Shown piece after piece: positions 12,887 through 26,300 of a stretch of 64,000 nt of DNA (position 1 is the stretch's first letter; each line of letters opens with the position of its first letter). The notes beneath the pieces were generated by a model. That model saw only the letters and a list, made by a program, of their open reading frames with translations, made no database searches and was not told the origin of the DNA. The position numbers and the translations under genes are program-made. The stretch is from Apoda limacodes (Eukaryota > Arthropoda > Insecta > Lepidoptera > Limacodidae): the NCBI GenBank assembly GCA_946406115.1, contig OX291540.1, positions 4,956,563 through 5,020,562 of the forward strand, written 5' to 3'.

Positions 12887-13697
12887 AAAAATCAATCGGA
12901 AACTGAGGGCAAGTTTAAATTAAGTAAACAAATTATTTTTTTTGTAATTTCTTTATTTTTCACCATTTATCGTAAAACTTTCCTACGGCACACCGCGCCC
13001 CACCTATATTTACGTTGTGTATGTCGAGATACGCTTACTGGTGACTTTAGCCATCTTCATTCACATCTACCCACAAACCAACGACGGCTCGTAACGCGCA
13101 TATATTTTATAGCACACATAACGTATTACCAAAATATATCTAATGCCTACTTACTGAAATTGGTGATTTAAATTCAATTTAAAAAAAACTCAAAATTAAT
13201 TCAATGACTTGTTTGCAAACGACAAGTCTTCGTTTTCATACATTTAAAATCTCGAGTTTTTGGATTTTCTTATTTTTTAATACTTATTCATGATAATTCA
13301 AATTCTTTGTTGATTTCAATGTTATCTTGACTAGATGTCAATGTTTTTCGTTTCCAAGATATTCTACAAAAAACGAGATTTTTTTATTGTTTTACAACAT
13401 CAGTTTTAGAGGTTTCGTTATTTATGTCTATAAGATTATATTTTCGTATAAACTAACTGCCAAACGGTAAACATAATATTAATTAGTTTATATAACAACG
13501 AAACAAAGGTAACATTATAAGCACGTATACGAAAGTTTACTAAAATGAAGGTTTGAAAGCAAAGTGGATTCGTATTGCAAACAGGGTACGATATTTCTTT
13601 ATTTTCCACCAAGAAAACCAAAAAAAAAATGTTTTCAACAGTGTAGTAAGCATAAATTATCTTCTTTATGTAATTTACACAATGAACATATTAAAAA

Positions 13698-13905
13698 CAG
13701 TTACTGTTTGCTATACAATATAGCACGCGTTACGATAACAGTTACTGTTTGCTATACAATATAGCACGCGTTACGATAACAGTTACTGTTTGCTATACAA
13801 TATAGCACGCGTTACGATAACAGTTACTGTTTGCTATACAATATAGCACGCGTTACGCTAACAGTTACTGTTTGCTATACAATATAGCACGCGTTACGAT
13901 AACAA
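13698..13905. repeat. 41-bp minisatellite, five copies
   Basis: Five head-to-tail units begin at 13700, 13741, 13782, 13823 and 13864. Unit: 'gttactgtttgctatacaat' + 'atagcacgcgttacgataaca'. The copies are almost identical; the fourth ends in 'gcta' instead of 'gata'. Each holds the small inverted repeat GCTATA-caa-TATAGC. Confidence 0.95.
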
Positions 13906-16900
13906 GGTTCTCATGAGCGGTAATAAAACTAATAGAACAATATCCTCAAATAAACGTTGACTTAGTTAAATACATAGATACAGTAGTAGACGATGACAAA
14001 TCTCACTTGATACAACAATAAATGTAAAATAATTTGCTTTTTAGTGACAATTTACGAAACTTCCTAAGTACAAACAAGCACCATCTTCCGACAGTTAAAC
14101 TGTCATCCTCACCCTTCACAACACATGCCTCAAACCGACTATTGTAAGAGTTTCTAATAAATAATTTTAACAATTTAACGCAGAGTCCATATTTCAAACG
14201 AATCAGCAGATAGGATTTCTTACAAAGTTAACTTGCTTTTAAAATACAATCACGTTCGACTTTTATAGAAACTAGTTATTGCCGACAATTTTTTTGGATA
14301 AATTAGATTAATAAATAAGAATACACCATTAAAAATCCGAAAAAATGTGTGTATCTCTCTCGCTCGCACTATTTAAATGCAATATGACAAAGCGAAAGAA
14401 AATAAGAAACACACGGCGCGGCGCCTCAATTCTACATTTTAATGGCATAATCTAAATATTATTTTTATTGTTAAACTTTGATTGATCTTAATTTAATTCA
14501 CATGAGTTATTATTAAAAGTACAGTCGAAAACCTACCTGCTACGCCAACAGAAATTACTTTAGATCTCACATACAATACTTAACAGTTTTAAAGTAGTAA
14601 AACAGAAGACGTGGAGATCGCTACCAAATTTAGATACCATCTAATGAAAACAATATAAAAATAACATACAGTAAATCTACAAGAAACAAATCATACTATA
14701 CAATCTTTGGATACAACTCTTCTGGGGAAGGAAGCGTCTCTCTTTTTACTCAATTATACTGGCCTGGATAAGAAGAAAATCAAATCTATTTTGCTTAAAT
14801 TTTCTTAACTATTATTGCGTATTCTTTTTTTTTACATCGCCAATTCGATTTTTTTTTTGTATGGTCCAACCCCAGCATTCACACTAGTCTCTACAAAAAG
14901 CCAATCGCGTTTCACACGAATTGTAACATTTCTGATCAAAAAAATCCATTACAATAAATTTATCCTCATTTCATGAGCCCTATCAGTCCCAACGGTTCCT
15001 TTCTGCTCGATATCTATACCCTCACCTAATTGGGTTTATAAATTATAAATTTATAAGATACAATTTTTAAAAACAGCCTTAGTTTTATTACAATGAAAAG
15101 AAATTTCTTATAAACAATACAGGTGGTTATAAAATAACTTTCGAATATTATGTATCTAATGCCCATTTCAGTAAGGGACCTTTTCCTTCATTCCAAAGTC
15201 CACACCCTCCATACACAAAAACCAATATGCAGTCATCTGATAACATCTCATTCTATATTGCAAACTATTTCTTATAACTTATTTCCATTCCTAAATACTT
15301 CGACGGCGACCATTTTGGGCCTTGATTATTTAACTAACCCTAACATCAGAAAAAAGAATCAAGAATAACCTCTCACAATTCAAATTGAATAATTGAATTT
15401 TTCTAATCATTTTTTAAAATATGCCATGCGTTGATTAAACTTTAAAAACAATGCTCAAAATGGCCGCAGCATTGCAAATCTATCTAGTTAACGCCCTGTC
15501 ACTCAGTACTCTACAGAACACAGTTTGTATCCAACATCCTCTTCCTAAGGAAAACACTTACATGGAGGCCGATATTGTCTAAAGATTCAATATTTACTCA
15601 ATTCGGTTTCTATTGTCAATTATATCAGTATGAAAAAAACAAAATTTAACGGTTGTTGAATATTTCAACAATATCGCGCCACCGCATAAATAATATACAT
15701 AAAATATGAAATATATAGGACAATATTTTCAAATTTTCATTCTACAAATTATCAGTTACAATAAACCTACAAACGATTGGCAGTTTAACTAACCATCACC
15801 TTTTTATTTGATAATGTTCCCATCACCCTCGACAGGAACCACATTCGTTACCCTTGCAGAAGTGCATTAGACCTCAAGCACGACCAACAGAATAGTGCCC
15901 GAGATAATATCGCCCATAATATTACAAACATTATTATTACAAACACTGTAGTTGTATTACCCCATTGGACGACACATAATGTAGCCTAACATTAGTTCAA
16001 ATCAATTTATTGTTAATTTTTGCCATCAATTTTAACCTCAAAAATCATAATAAATATCTACATGCCGCATTACAATGTTATGTTTAGTGAGAGAAACGTC
16101 ACATGTTTAGTTTATGTCAACTGCAGATTACTTCGAGATGCGTCTGAATGGCACGTCTGAAGTAAACTTCTAAACACCAAATATTTGACTCAGATGTTTG
16201 CCAAATATTTGTTGACCTCACGATTGTATTGAGAATATTAACTATATATTCTAAATACAAGCCCTTGCCCGTGATCCCTTCAACCGTATAATCTAACTTC
16301 CATGTACATAAATCGACACATCTCTTTTGTTAATTTAACGACAACTACTTTCAAGCCAATTAATAAATTTTAAAGTTCACTTACTATTTAAAAACCGAAG
16401 AGATACTGATAAACGTAAATATTATGTTTTAGAACCTTATACGAACTATTATCTGCACACGTTAACTCCGCCAAGTTCGTACCAGACTTTTGTTTACATA
16501 TTTTATTATTTTTCAATTTGTTTTTTATATTTTTTGTCAGATACTGTTGTACTGATTATTTTGTAGTTATGTGGAGGCAACATTGGCAGATACGTTTTCA
16601 ACCATTATCGAAGTATTGAAGACCCAACCTTAGCTAAACAACCAATAGCGTATATTCTATTTAAACTTAAGAAATCTGGTGCGGTGGAGGCTGCGACGGC
16701 TCTCGCTAACTACCACGCAACATTAACGAAACGGACATGATAAATTATCTTTTCAGCAAAACATCAATTAGTGTCAGAAATATAATTAAAACCTAACTTT
16801 ACTATTTAATAACTCTGTATTTTTTTTTTATTATTGCAGTTGATTCTTGTCGTATTTATTAAGTGACCTAAATAAGTAATGAATGTATTTATAACACTAA

Positions 16901-18490
16901 CTGAGAGGGGGAGGGCACGGGCAAAGCCGCTGTCATATCCAGTGCAAGTCCATACTATTTAATATAGAGAATTATTACGGAACTATGCAACATTTATCAG
17001 CACAACTACATTTCACATCAGCAATTACATCACCATTTATAATGAAAAAATCTACATATATCAACGGCGACATGAGCGGATTATGACAGCGGCATGCGAA
17101 GCGAGCACGAATATTTAATAATTGACTATCACACCAGACTGCACGGACAAACTTTTTACCATCATTGACCAAAACTCAGGACCATAAAACAAAACCTGAC
17201 ATTTCGACATACAAAAACTTATCTACGAATACATATCAAAGCCAAGGGAAGTAGTTCTTTACAAGTAAACAGTCGCTTAAAATTTGATGATTTCAAAGCA
17301 TGTGATTAAGGCAGGGCAAGGTAAGGTTCAAGGGGAGGGGGCGAGAGGGGCGCCTGGCGAGTTATCACAGGGGGCAGCACACGAGCACTCAGCGCAGTCG
17401 CGGATAGCACTCGAACACTGCGCTAGGGACCAGCGGACTAACACACTAAATACTGCAACATGAATGAACACACTACAGTTCACATTTTTAACACAAAACG
17501 CTGTATAAAAACCAAATGAACAATTTGATCGCGAAAAAATTTTAATGGATAAAGAATTAAGAAAAAAACTGTTGATATAAAGGATAATCAAAAAGTAGGA
17601 TCCGCCAGCCCGACTGGACAAATGTATCCCGAAACTTAACCCGAAGCACAACACCAACGATTTACCTGTCTATTGCCGACTTGAAGTCACGCGATATCCT
17701 AGTTTCACGACATATACTATTTTAATATTAATTCTTTATGTTATATAATCTCATTATAAATATTTTACTCATTATACGTAAGACTGGTGCTACCGTTGAC
17801 TTCTTAATAGGCACGATCAACAATAGGATAGATCTTTTTCATCTAAATATAAACTCTGTAGATCTTATGTCTATCGAACTAAAATTACAATTTGTACCAT
17901 TTGATTATTTTAAAATTAAGCCATTAGTCGCTGAGAGGAACAAACGCAATGCACAAAAGTTTATTAAACACGTGTACTTGCAAACTGTAAGTAGTTATGA
18001 GACAACAATGTAAATAGCTATAAGACAATTTCAATGCAATACTGCTGACTGTACCTCTCTTCGACCCTACGATAAACACAGCAACTCGGAACACCGGACT
18101 ATTTTTTTTACAAAGCGCCCCCTCGTGCCTTACACCCGAAATAACACGAAACTAAAGCTACCATACATAGGAGTTGACCAAAACGTATAACGGCATCTAG
18201 TAAGAACTAGTTACTTAGTTCCAGCCAAATCCACAAAGAAACTATTCTAACTTACAATAAAATGACGCGCCACCCCCTCTCCAAATAGAAATATATTTAT
18301 TTATTCGTATAGAGAAGTGATTTATTTTTATATATTTTTTTTTTTTTTTCCTTATGATAACACTTTTTCGGACGTCACCCACATATATTTTATGGTCTCA
18401 AAACAAAATTTAGGTTAACCTACAGGAGCGCCTCAGATTATATCTAAGGTTTTCTTTATATTATTTTGAAACCAGTAAGTACTTCCGTAA
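13906..18490. other. 3' flank of Pur-alpha, possibly long 3' UTR; no gene seen
   Basis: AT-rich and unusually poor in transposon fragments compared with the introns. 14336-14450 has short inverted ends (CCATTAAAA/TTTTAATGG) around a CTCTCTCGCTCGCAC stretch and may be a small MITE. 17280-17420 is a GC-rich island (purine run 'aaggggagggggcgagagg') without an open frame of note. The position downstream of the Pur-alpha stop makes part of this region a candidate extended 3' UTR. Confidence 0.4.
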
Positions 18491-18491
18491 A

Positions 18492-18656
18492 TTAAGATAA
18501 AAAGCACAGAATGCTCACACAACACTAAGCACTTTCAACCTTTTCCCCGCACGATTCCATTGAAATACTTTGAACTCGCACGCGACGTATATGTGCGGGG
18601 AAAGGGTTAAAAGCACATAGCGTGGAGTGAGCATTCTGATATATTCTGTGTCTTAA
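18492..18656. mobile_element. TTAA-flanked hairpin miniature element (piggyBac-like)
   Basis: About 157 bp lies between two TTAA tetramers (18492-18495 and 18653-18656). The arms are inverted: 'cacagaatgctcac ... ccttttccccgcac' on the left and 'gtgcggggaaaggg ... gtgagcattctg ... tctgtg' on the right, with a loop of about 40 bases. TTAA is the piggyBac target site. The long foldback suggests a non-autonomous copy, but no transposase is present to confirm the family. Confidence 0.6.
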
Positions 18657-19628
18657 GCATCAAAATATGTTTTAGAAGTAATGGATAAAACTATTTTAGA
18701 AGTTTTTTTTTACCTTAAACGAATGTTAGAAAAGAACTTTTTAAAATCGTCGCTTAAATAATTAAATTCAAATGCTGGTTCCAGCAGAAAAAATGGCAAA
18801 CCTACCCCTGCATTCCTTCTGTGCATAAACAATTACCAGATAATAATTTAAAACATTTTTTTTTCATCTGATTATAGAAGCAAAATAAGAAACTTAATAA
18901 TGCGTTAATAAAGCAAGAAACATGTTATAACAGTATTTTAACTTGTAAAAATTGTGTAATGTCAAGTACAATATTATGCCTTTTCACAAAATAACGCTAA
19001 CTATACGAGAATTGCCTAACACCAATACAATTTGTTTAACACTATCATGCATAATAATATTAAATTATTGGTTAGACGTAAGAACAATATATTATTTGTA
19101 GCGGGCCTAATTGGATTTCGGTAGAGTCTAAGTTTCTGAATGTTTTGCAGAGCTGTCTAACGTTGTAATATTTTTTTCAAATATATTTCTTAGTAAAAAA
19201 ATCTGCTAATACAGAAGGAACACGGCATTGGGAGGTAAAAACTGTACACTTCAATACCAGCAAATAGGTACTATATTATGTAGAAACAAGCGAGGTATTG
19301 TGTAAGCAAGTATATGGTACAAACAAATTGCGTTAAGCACTATATATATAAAAAGGTACACTATCCTAATATTTATTTAACAATAAAAAAATACATATCA
19401 CTTATTTGACTGAGTAGACAAAAGTTTCAATTTGTGTATAGCGGATGGTGGTCAACAAACGACGCGATGTTACGAAAGAGCTACCAATAAAGGGTGAAAA
19501 CTCTTGGGGGTGATGTAGTAAGTCATATTAAAAAAAAATGCATAAATAGAAGGCACGCCCGACGCCTGGATGTAGTGCTGAACTTAATCTACCGCGTGCG
19601 CGCACACATATACATACATATATACAAA

Positions 19629-19652
19629 GACACACACACACACACACACACG
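19629..19652. repeat. (AC)n microsatellite
   Basis: A run of AC dinucleotides following TACATATATACAAAG. Confidence 0.9.
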
Positions 19653-21672
19653 CAAACGTCTCGTATTGAATTGTCACGGAATCTGTAAGTAAATTTTAAC
19701 AAATTTAAGAAACCCCAAAAACGATACGCCGAAATAGATTCACTAACAATTCATAACAAGACTTCCAACACAGGGTGCTTACATAAACCAAACTTAACCT
19801 ATCCTTCTCATTTTGGCCGCAGTCGTATTCCCCGTCTCTTTCGCACTTATAGGCGGAAAAATATATGAAAGACAAAGAGACTATCATTGCCTTATTTTGT
19901 TTTATAATTGGCAGTGTTACACGTGGATATTACCACTGATTAACTACTACTATAATATTATTTATAAATTCATATATATATATCATTTTTAGACTAAATT
20001 TTGAGTACCTATGTAACGACTGCGACCTCAAAATACTAAACACGAATTAACTTTTTAAATCCCTCGGATCGTCCGCCTTAGAATATATCACAGCAGTGCG
20101 TCCCTATCTAAAGATTCGAGTGTTTCCGTCACAGCGACATTTTACTGGTTACTGGTCAGTGTTATATCTTGCTGTGACGGTTGTTACAACTGCCCTGTAA
20201 ACACCCGGTGCCCATTCTGTATTTTGAGGAACCGAAACGTTTTAGAAATCATCTTTGTATATTTAATTTATTACGAAATCAAAAAAAAATATTTAACCAC
20301 TTCAACATATTCCATTACTAGTGTATTTCAATGTGAAGTAAACTTGCCAATAATTCTGGATCTATTTCAAAATTGGTAGAAATAATAGCTATTTTTTTTT
20401 TAGGTTAGTTAAGAGTAGTTCTTTCTTTGCTATGCCATGCGATGATTTCTGTAGTACAGTTTCAGCCCCACGCCCATACACCCGTGCCTGTCATATCTCA
20501 ATGTAAACAGACAAAAAAACTATAGTTAAATAATCGATATTAAAAAAAATACACATACACCTATAAACTAAAGTGGCATTTTACGTTTAACATTTTTTTT
20601 ATTTTTAACTTTATTAAGTTTTACAAGATGATATTTCCAATGTACTAGGTATATGGGTTTTATCGAATTTCAGACAAAAATATATCCACGATTTTAAGAG
20701 TAGGTACCCTATACGTACTGGAAACTAAAAAGAAGTCATCTGGCTATATTTAATATCGTACAAATTAACAAAAATAATATGACTTAAACTTATGGTTCCA
20801 TCTTCTTTTTATTATTTCATCATTCGATTCACTTCATTATATTCGTAAACCTTTGCCAAACTATGTACAAAAAAGAAATTAAGAGATTTTTTTAACTTTA
20901 AGTAGGTGATCGAATTAATATTTCTTAAATAAAGCTTAAAGCCGTCTAAAATTAGTTTTTCAGATAAAAAAAATTTAACCTCACTCAGAGGGATTCTACG
21001 AGTAATAATTTAGATTAAAAAGGCCACAAACGTATTAATTTTGAAATCTGATTTCATATATGTTTTTTCAACATTGGGCGTATGGCCCACAGTGGCAGCT
21101 CTGACAACCTGACCGACATACCTCGTCCTTTGTCCTAAACACGCACCTATTACAATAATAATGAACAACAATAAATAAAATTGTCAAACTGCAAACATTA
21201 TTAGTACCGTAACCGGAACGGATCAACCATATTCAATACAGTAAATTATTGACAAAATTGTCGGAACTCCATATTTAAATGGCAAATCATAAAAAAATAG
21301 GTAGGAAACAAGCTCAACCGAGTTTCTATCACATCTGAAACTAAGCGCTACAGTAAATCCATTTTCTGAAAAAAAAGTACGTTTTGCGGAATGTCCGGTA
21401 AACTTCAAACCTTGTAGCGCTTATAATATATTACATACGCTACATAAGTATATAAAATACTATATACATAAGTATATATCGTACTACAGATGAATAAACC
21501 AAAACATCGAAAATTAACAACATTCTGCAGAAGCAATTTTGTTTTGGTACTTTTTTACACAACTTTTTTATGACAGTTAAACTACTTATAGTCTTTAAAC
21601 TCTATATTGGGATATAAAGCCGACACAGTAGTCGGTTCTTTTTCCCATTACGTTCACTCAAATTATCGTCAT

Positions 21673-21678
21673 TTTATT
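21673..21678 (-). terminator. Candidate polyadenylation signal AATAAA for Pur-alpha
   Basis: A minus-strand AATAAA lies about 206 bases past the Pur-alpha stop. Further AATAAA copies occur in the following AT-rich kilobases, for example near 20.8 kb. This one is only the nearest candidate and a much longer 3' UTR is possible. Confidence 0.25.
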
Positions 21679-21883
21679 TTTATAACTATTACAATCATTA
21701 ATTATTCAACCTAAGTTGATCTTTTCTGATTTAAATTTTGGTGTATATAAATATATAAATAAAGAAAATGTATATATACATACATAATATATAACATGTA
21801 GATACATATGTTGTCTTTAAATGTGTCTGTTTGCGTTTCGGGATTAGTCGGCTAGTTCAGTGGAAGTCATCAGAGCCCTCACA

Positions 21884-21919
21884 TCAAATCCGATTTGGAG
21901 AGCTGCCAATGAACGTGTC
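21884..21919 (-). CDS. Pur-alpha: Pur-alpha last coding exon and stop codon
   Basis: After a TATATTCCAG acceptor the frame encodes [11 protein letters not shown] and stops at TGA (21886-21884). Phase 0 matches exon 8. The peptide is too short for recognition by itself. The call rests on splice-site quality, frame, and its position as the next good acceptor downstream of exon 8. The 3' UTR continues to lower coordinates. Confidence 0.65.
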   Translation of the reverse strand, partial: DTFIGSSPNRI

Positions 21920-23347
21920 CTGGAATATAACAAAATTAATTCCAAAATCTGGGTTTTGAGGAATAATCTTAATAAGCAGCAAATACTTGCATAAATGCTG
22001 AACACAAGTCATATACGAGCAAGAAAATACGATGTATATTAAAAATCTGGAGTAAGTAATAACTAGTCATGCAATATTTATAATAAGTTATTAAAGTATT
22101 CAGAGTATTTTGTATCATGTTTCACAAATCTTAAGAGTGTACAGTAGTGCCACAGTTACAGAGCGTGTCGAAAACATTCGTACGCGCAGAGACGAATAAA
22201 ATCCTAACAGTCTTTCAAAGAGCCATTAAAGGAGAATGGTCTATGAATCTTGGTCAAAATTGAATGTCTGCCCCCAGGTTTCACATATAGATTTGGAAGA
22301 GTAGTGTCATTACATCTTTTTTATACTCCTGCACTATTTATTTTATGATATATAATCGTGTGTGCTTGGGTCCCTAAGTACGTTATATGTTTAAATGGTT
22401 TTTACTCCGCTCATACTGTAAAATCCGAATTACAAACCTAAAAATTACAAAAAAAAAAAAATTCTCAAGAGAAGTTGCTTATGCGATACTTACTACCAAA
22501 TCAAATTTTGTTCTTTCTTTAATTTCACCATCATAAGTGTAGATACAATAGAGTATGAAACTGCATATACCTAGGTATTAAATGAGAGTGTCATACACTA
22601 CTATGGTAAAACATTATGAGCGGGCAAAAAAAAACCTATTAAAAATGTATACACGCACATACATAGGTATGTAATAACGTGATATACAGCACTAGTTTTT
22701 TTAGCAGCTTCGCCTGCATATTCGGGTATTGCAGTAGTACAGGAATTCACCTAATAACTAGGATAAAAACTATCCCACCAGTTTTGTTTGTCCCAATAAT
22801 CAAGTCGACACACTGCATTGCTCCATTCATAATATAAGTTATCTGTTTTAAAAGTTTCCATTGATTGCCTGTTTTTGTGAAGTGTGTGTATTGTAGTAGA
22901 GTGGGATTAAATGGACAGTTTACGAAATAAGTAACCAAACTAAGTTACTAAGTTTTTAAAAAAAATCTATAACAAATTACGTAAAATATGTGAGTGATCC
23001 AAAAGTAATGATAATTGGATATTTGTAAAGCACATAAAAATATGTAGTACGTTGTATGAATACGTCGGGGACATGCCATTTCAAGAATTTTCAAAATAAA
23101 TTTGACCAGAAAGATAATCGCCACTGCCGCATAACTGTAACACATAGCGCAGCTATAAGTACTTAAAATCTGTAGTTCATTAGTGGACCTCCTAGTATTA
23201 TTAGCTTTGTGACTGTCGTATAGTAAAAGTGGTGTTTAACTCTTAATTAGGCGCATTAAAAGAATCACACCATTAGTCGCATGGGGTCTCTAGTAATTCC
23301 AAACAAAATAAAAATAGGATAAAATAAAAGATAAATAAAATAAACTA

Positions 23348-23389
<42 letters not shown>

Positions 23390-26300
23390 TAATATGCTAT
23401 ATAAATAAACAGTACAATAGTATTTAAACCAGTGTTCATAAATAGACTAACTACGGATACATATCTCCAACTGTTTCAAACCAGATTTTATTATCAGCAT
23501 CATGAAACACAAGATCCTTCTGCTGACCCAGTGTGCGCGAATACCTAAACGCTGACTTTTGTGTTAAGTGGATAGGCTTGGCCATTAGAAATGGTTTTGT
23601 GCAAAAAAAATTCAATAAATAAATGTAAGTACATAATAATGTAATATCTTCTTTAGATAAGGCGATGAACTTTGAAACACTTTTTAGTTTTTTGATTTAA
23701 ATTAAAAACAAGTTTTTACCGACAAAATATAGTGCTGTTATTATACTAATTTGACAGTCCAAAATATAGTGCTGTTATTATACTATTTTGACAGTCCAAA
23801 ATATAGTGCTGTTATTATACTAATTTGACAGTCCAAAATATAGTGCTGTTATTATACTAATTTGACAGTCCAAAATATAGTGCTGTTATTATACTAATTT
23901 GACAGTCCAAAATATAGTGCTGTTATTATACTAATTTGACAGTCCAAAATATAGTGCTGTTATTATACTAATTTGACAGTCCAAAACCTGTGTCAAGTGT
24001 GATAAAAAGTTTTCATCTTGCTACCGATGGTATTTTTACATAACAAAGTTTAGTAGTCATTACGCTATGACTAAGTCTCGTTAGATCAAACTACAGTGTC
24101 ACAAACTTTTCTGCTCCGATGTGTTCATAATAGAATACGCGCCATAATAAAATGCTGTAAACTACGCGACACTAGCGTTCAAACACCGTGTTAAACAAGT
24201 TTGTGCCACTTATCAGCTGACAGTCAGTGTCAAATTAGATGTTTAATTTATATTTATTTAAAAGGTTAGTGGGTCAAGGCAATGAAAGTTCATTATTTTC
24301 TAAATTAATATTTTCGATACAACCTTTAATTTTAGTTTGGGCACACAATATCCTTACACCTTATATGTATTACAAGAAGAAAATAAACAAAAAATACTCA
24401 AGAAAAAAAAATCTTGTCGCAACTAATTTGCGAACCCTGCATTTTAGGAGTTGCGGAATTTAGGAAGCAAAAAGGAGCGCTAGCGCACTCCGAACATTCT
24501 TAACATTTTTTAACATTCAATTTGAAATTGTGTTGACCCCAAGCGCCTAATTAAGGGTTAAATAAAAGAGAGAGGGTACAATACCAAAATTGGTTGGTGA
24601 TAAGACTTACTATGTCGTGCAGGAGCGGAGCTGGCGGTGTCGCTGTGGCCTGCGCTCCCCCTGCTCCACCCGCCGCGCTTGCAACTCCCTAACAAACCAC
24701 AAAAAAACACCATTACAACACTACAATGCAACACACACAAGTTAACTTCGATCGCAAGTTCGTTTTAATTTCGAAGAGTTATGGCCTGTTTACACTTATT
24801 AAGTGATCAAGATCAAGTAGATAATCTTAAATGTAGTACGAGGAGAAGAGCCTTCACCCAAATACGCATCGTTTTTAATTCCATTATATTTTACATTGTA
24901 GATGAACTGAATCACTTAACATTAAACGAACAAAAAGGAAGAAATAACGGTGAGACCGAAAATCGATAAGCAAGAGACAATTATGCTGATCGTATAATCA
25001 AAGTTTCACCGATGATAGGTGGTGACCTGACCTGATTTAAAATTTACAAATAGTAAGAATATTGGTACAACTGAGCCCCTATCAGGAATCAAACTCGGCA
25101 CCCTGGCCATGACTGCCCAACGTTGTATCACTCCGCAACTCGGTCCAACGTAGATATTATGAGCGTACTTTCGTAATATCTCTGACCACCCCTTCAGGGA
25201 TGAGTATCGTGATGCTATTTTATTATAATAGGTATTTACCTATGAAGTTGCCGTTCTATATAGTATCTGCCATTTGAATATTATTAATCAGCATGGAAAA
25301 ATCCGTCGTTGTAGCAATACGGAATGTGACATCAGTGGCCGTCAATATGGCTTTCGCCACGGTCACTCGACTGATGACATTCTAGTGTATCTCACACACC
25401 GATGGAAACAAGCCATTGACTCAGGAGGAGGCAGTGGCATGTAGCCTGGACATAGCGGAGGCGTTCGATAGGGTCTGGCACCGGAATGTTTTATCGAAGT
25501 TGCCATCTTAACGGAGTGCCCGAGGGTTTGTGCAAATGGGTGGCTAGCTTTTTGTCCGGCATACGCGAGCGAGCCGTTGTTGGCGGTAGTTGCTCTGATA
25601 GCATGGACATTAATGCTGGCGGCCCGCAAGGCTCTGCGCGTTCACCGCTAAGAAAACCCCAATTACTGTGGTCTCAAAATTCCAGGACACTCCCCTCTCC
25701 ATGTCCCAGAGTATTGAAATCCTTGATGTTGATATCTCCAGTGATGGTCAGTTCCGAGATCGTTTGCAAGACAAGGTGAAGCCGGCGTTCATTAAACTTG
25801 GTGTACACAACAAAGCGAAGCAGTACTTCACGTCGGGGCAAAGGTTGCTGCTTTACATGTTGCAAGTTCGGCCTCATATGGAGTACTGCTGCCATCTCTG
25901 GGCGGGTGCACACGGATACTAGCTTAGCCATTTTGAGTTCGTTCAACGATGGGCTGTGAGAGTTGTCGACGATCCCAAACTCACTTGCCGTATCGAACCC
26001 TTAAGTCTGAGGAGATACTTTGTCTCCCTGTGTGTGTTCTTCCGCTTGTACAATGGGATGTGTTCTGAGAAATTGTTCGAAATTATGCCCACGGCTACTT
26101 TCTACCATCGCATCGCTCGCCATCGGCAGGGAATTCATTCTCACACTTTAAAACCGAAATAGTCGCGTACAGTGCGGTTTCGGAGAAACTTACTCCCGCG
26201 AACGCCTGGGTTGTGGAATCAGCTCCCTGCCAAGGTTTTCTCTAAGGACTACAGTATGGGGCACTCAAGAAAGAAGTTATTGGATTTTTGAAGGGTCGGC

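Larger units (their letters stand above)
18657..21883. other. Probable 3' UTR / downstream flank of Pur-alpha
   Basis: AT-rich, with no coding signal on either strand. A CA microsatellite lies at 19629-19652. Several minus-strand AATAAA hexamers occur. The 3' end of the transcript cannot be placed. Confidence 0.4.

Noticed and set aside
13698..13905. Regularly spaced repeats that could be taken for a CRISPR array.
   Set aside because: The 41-bp units are contiguous with no unique spacers; the same holds for the 37-bp and 104-bp arrays, and the genome is eukaryotic.
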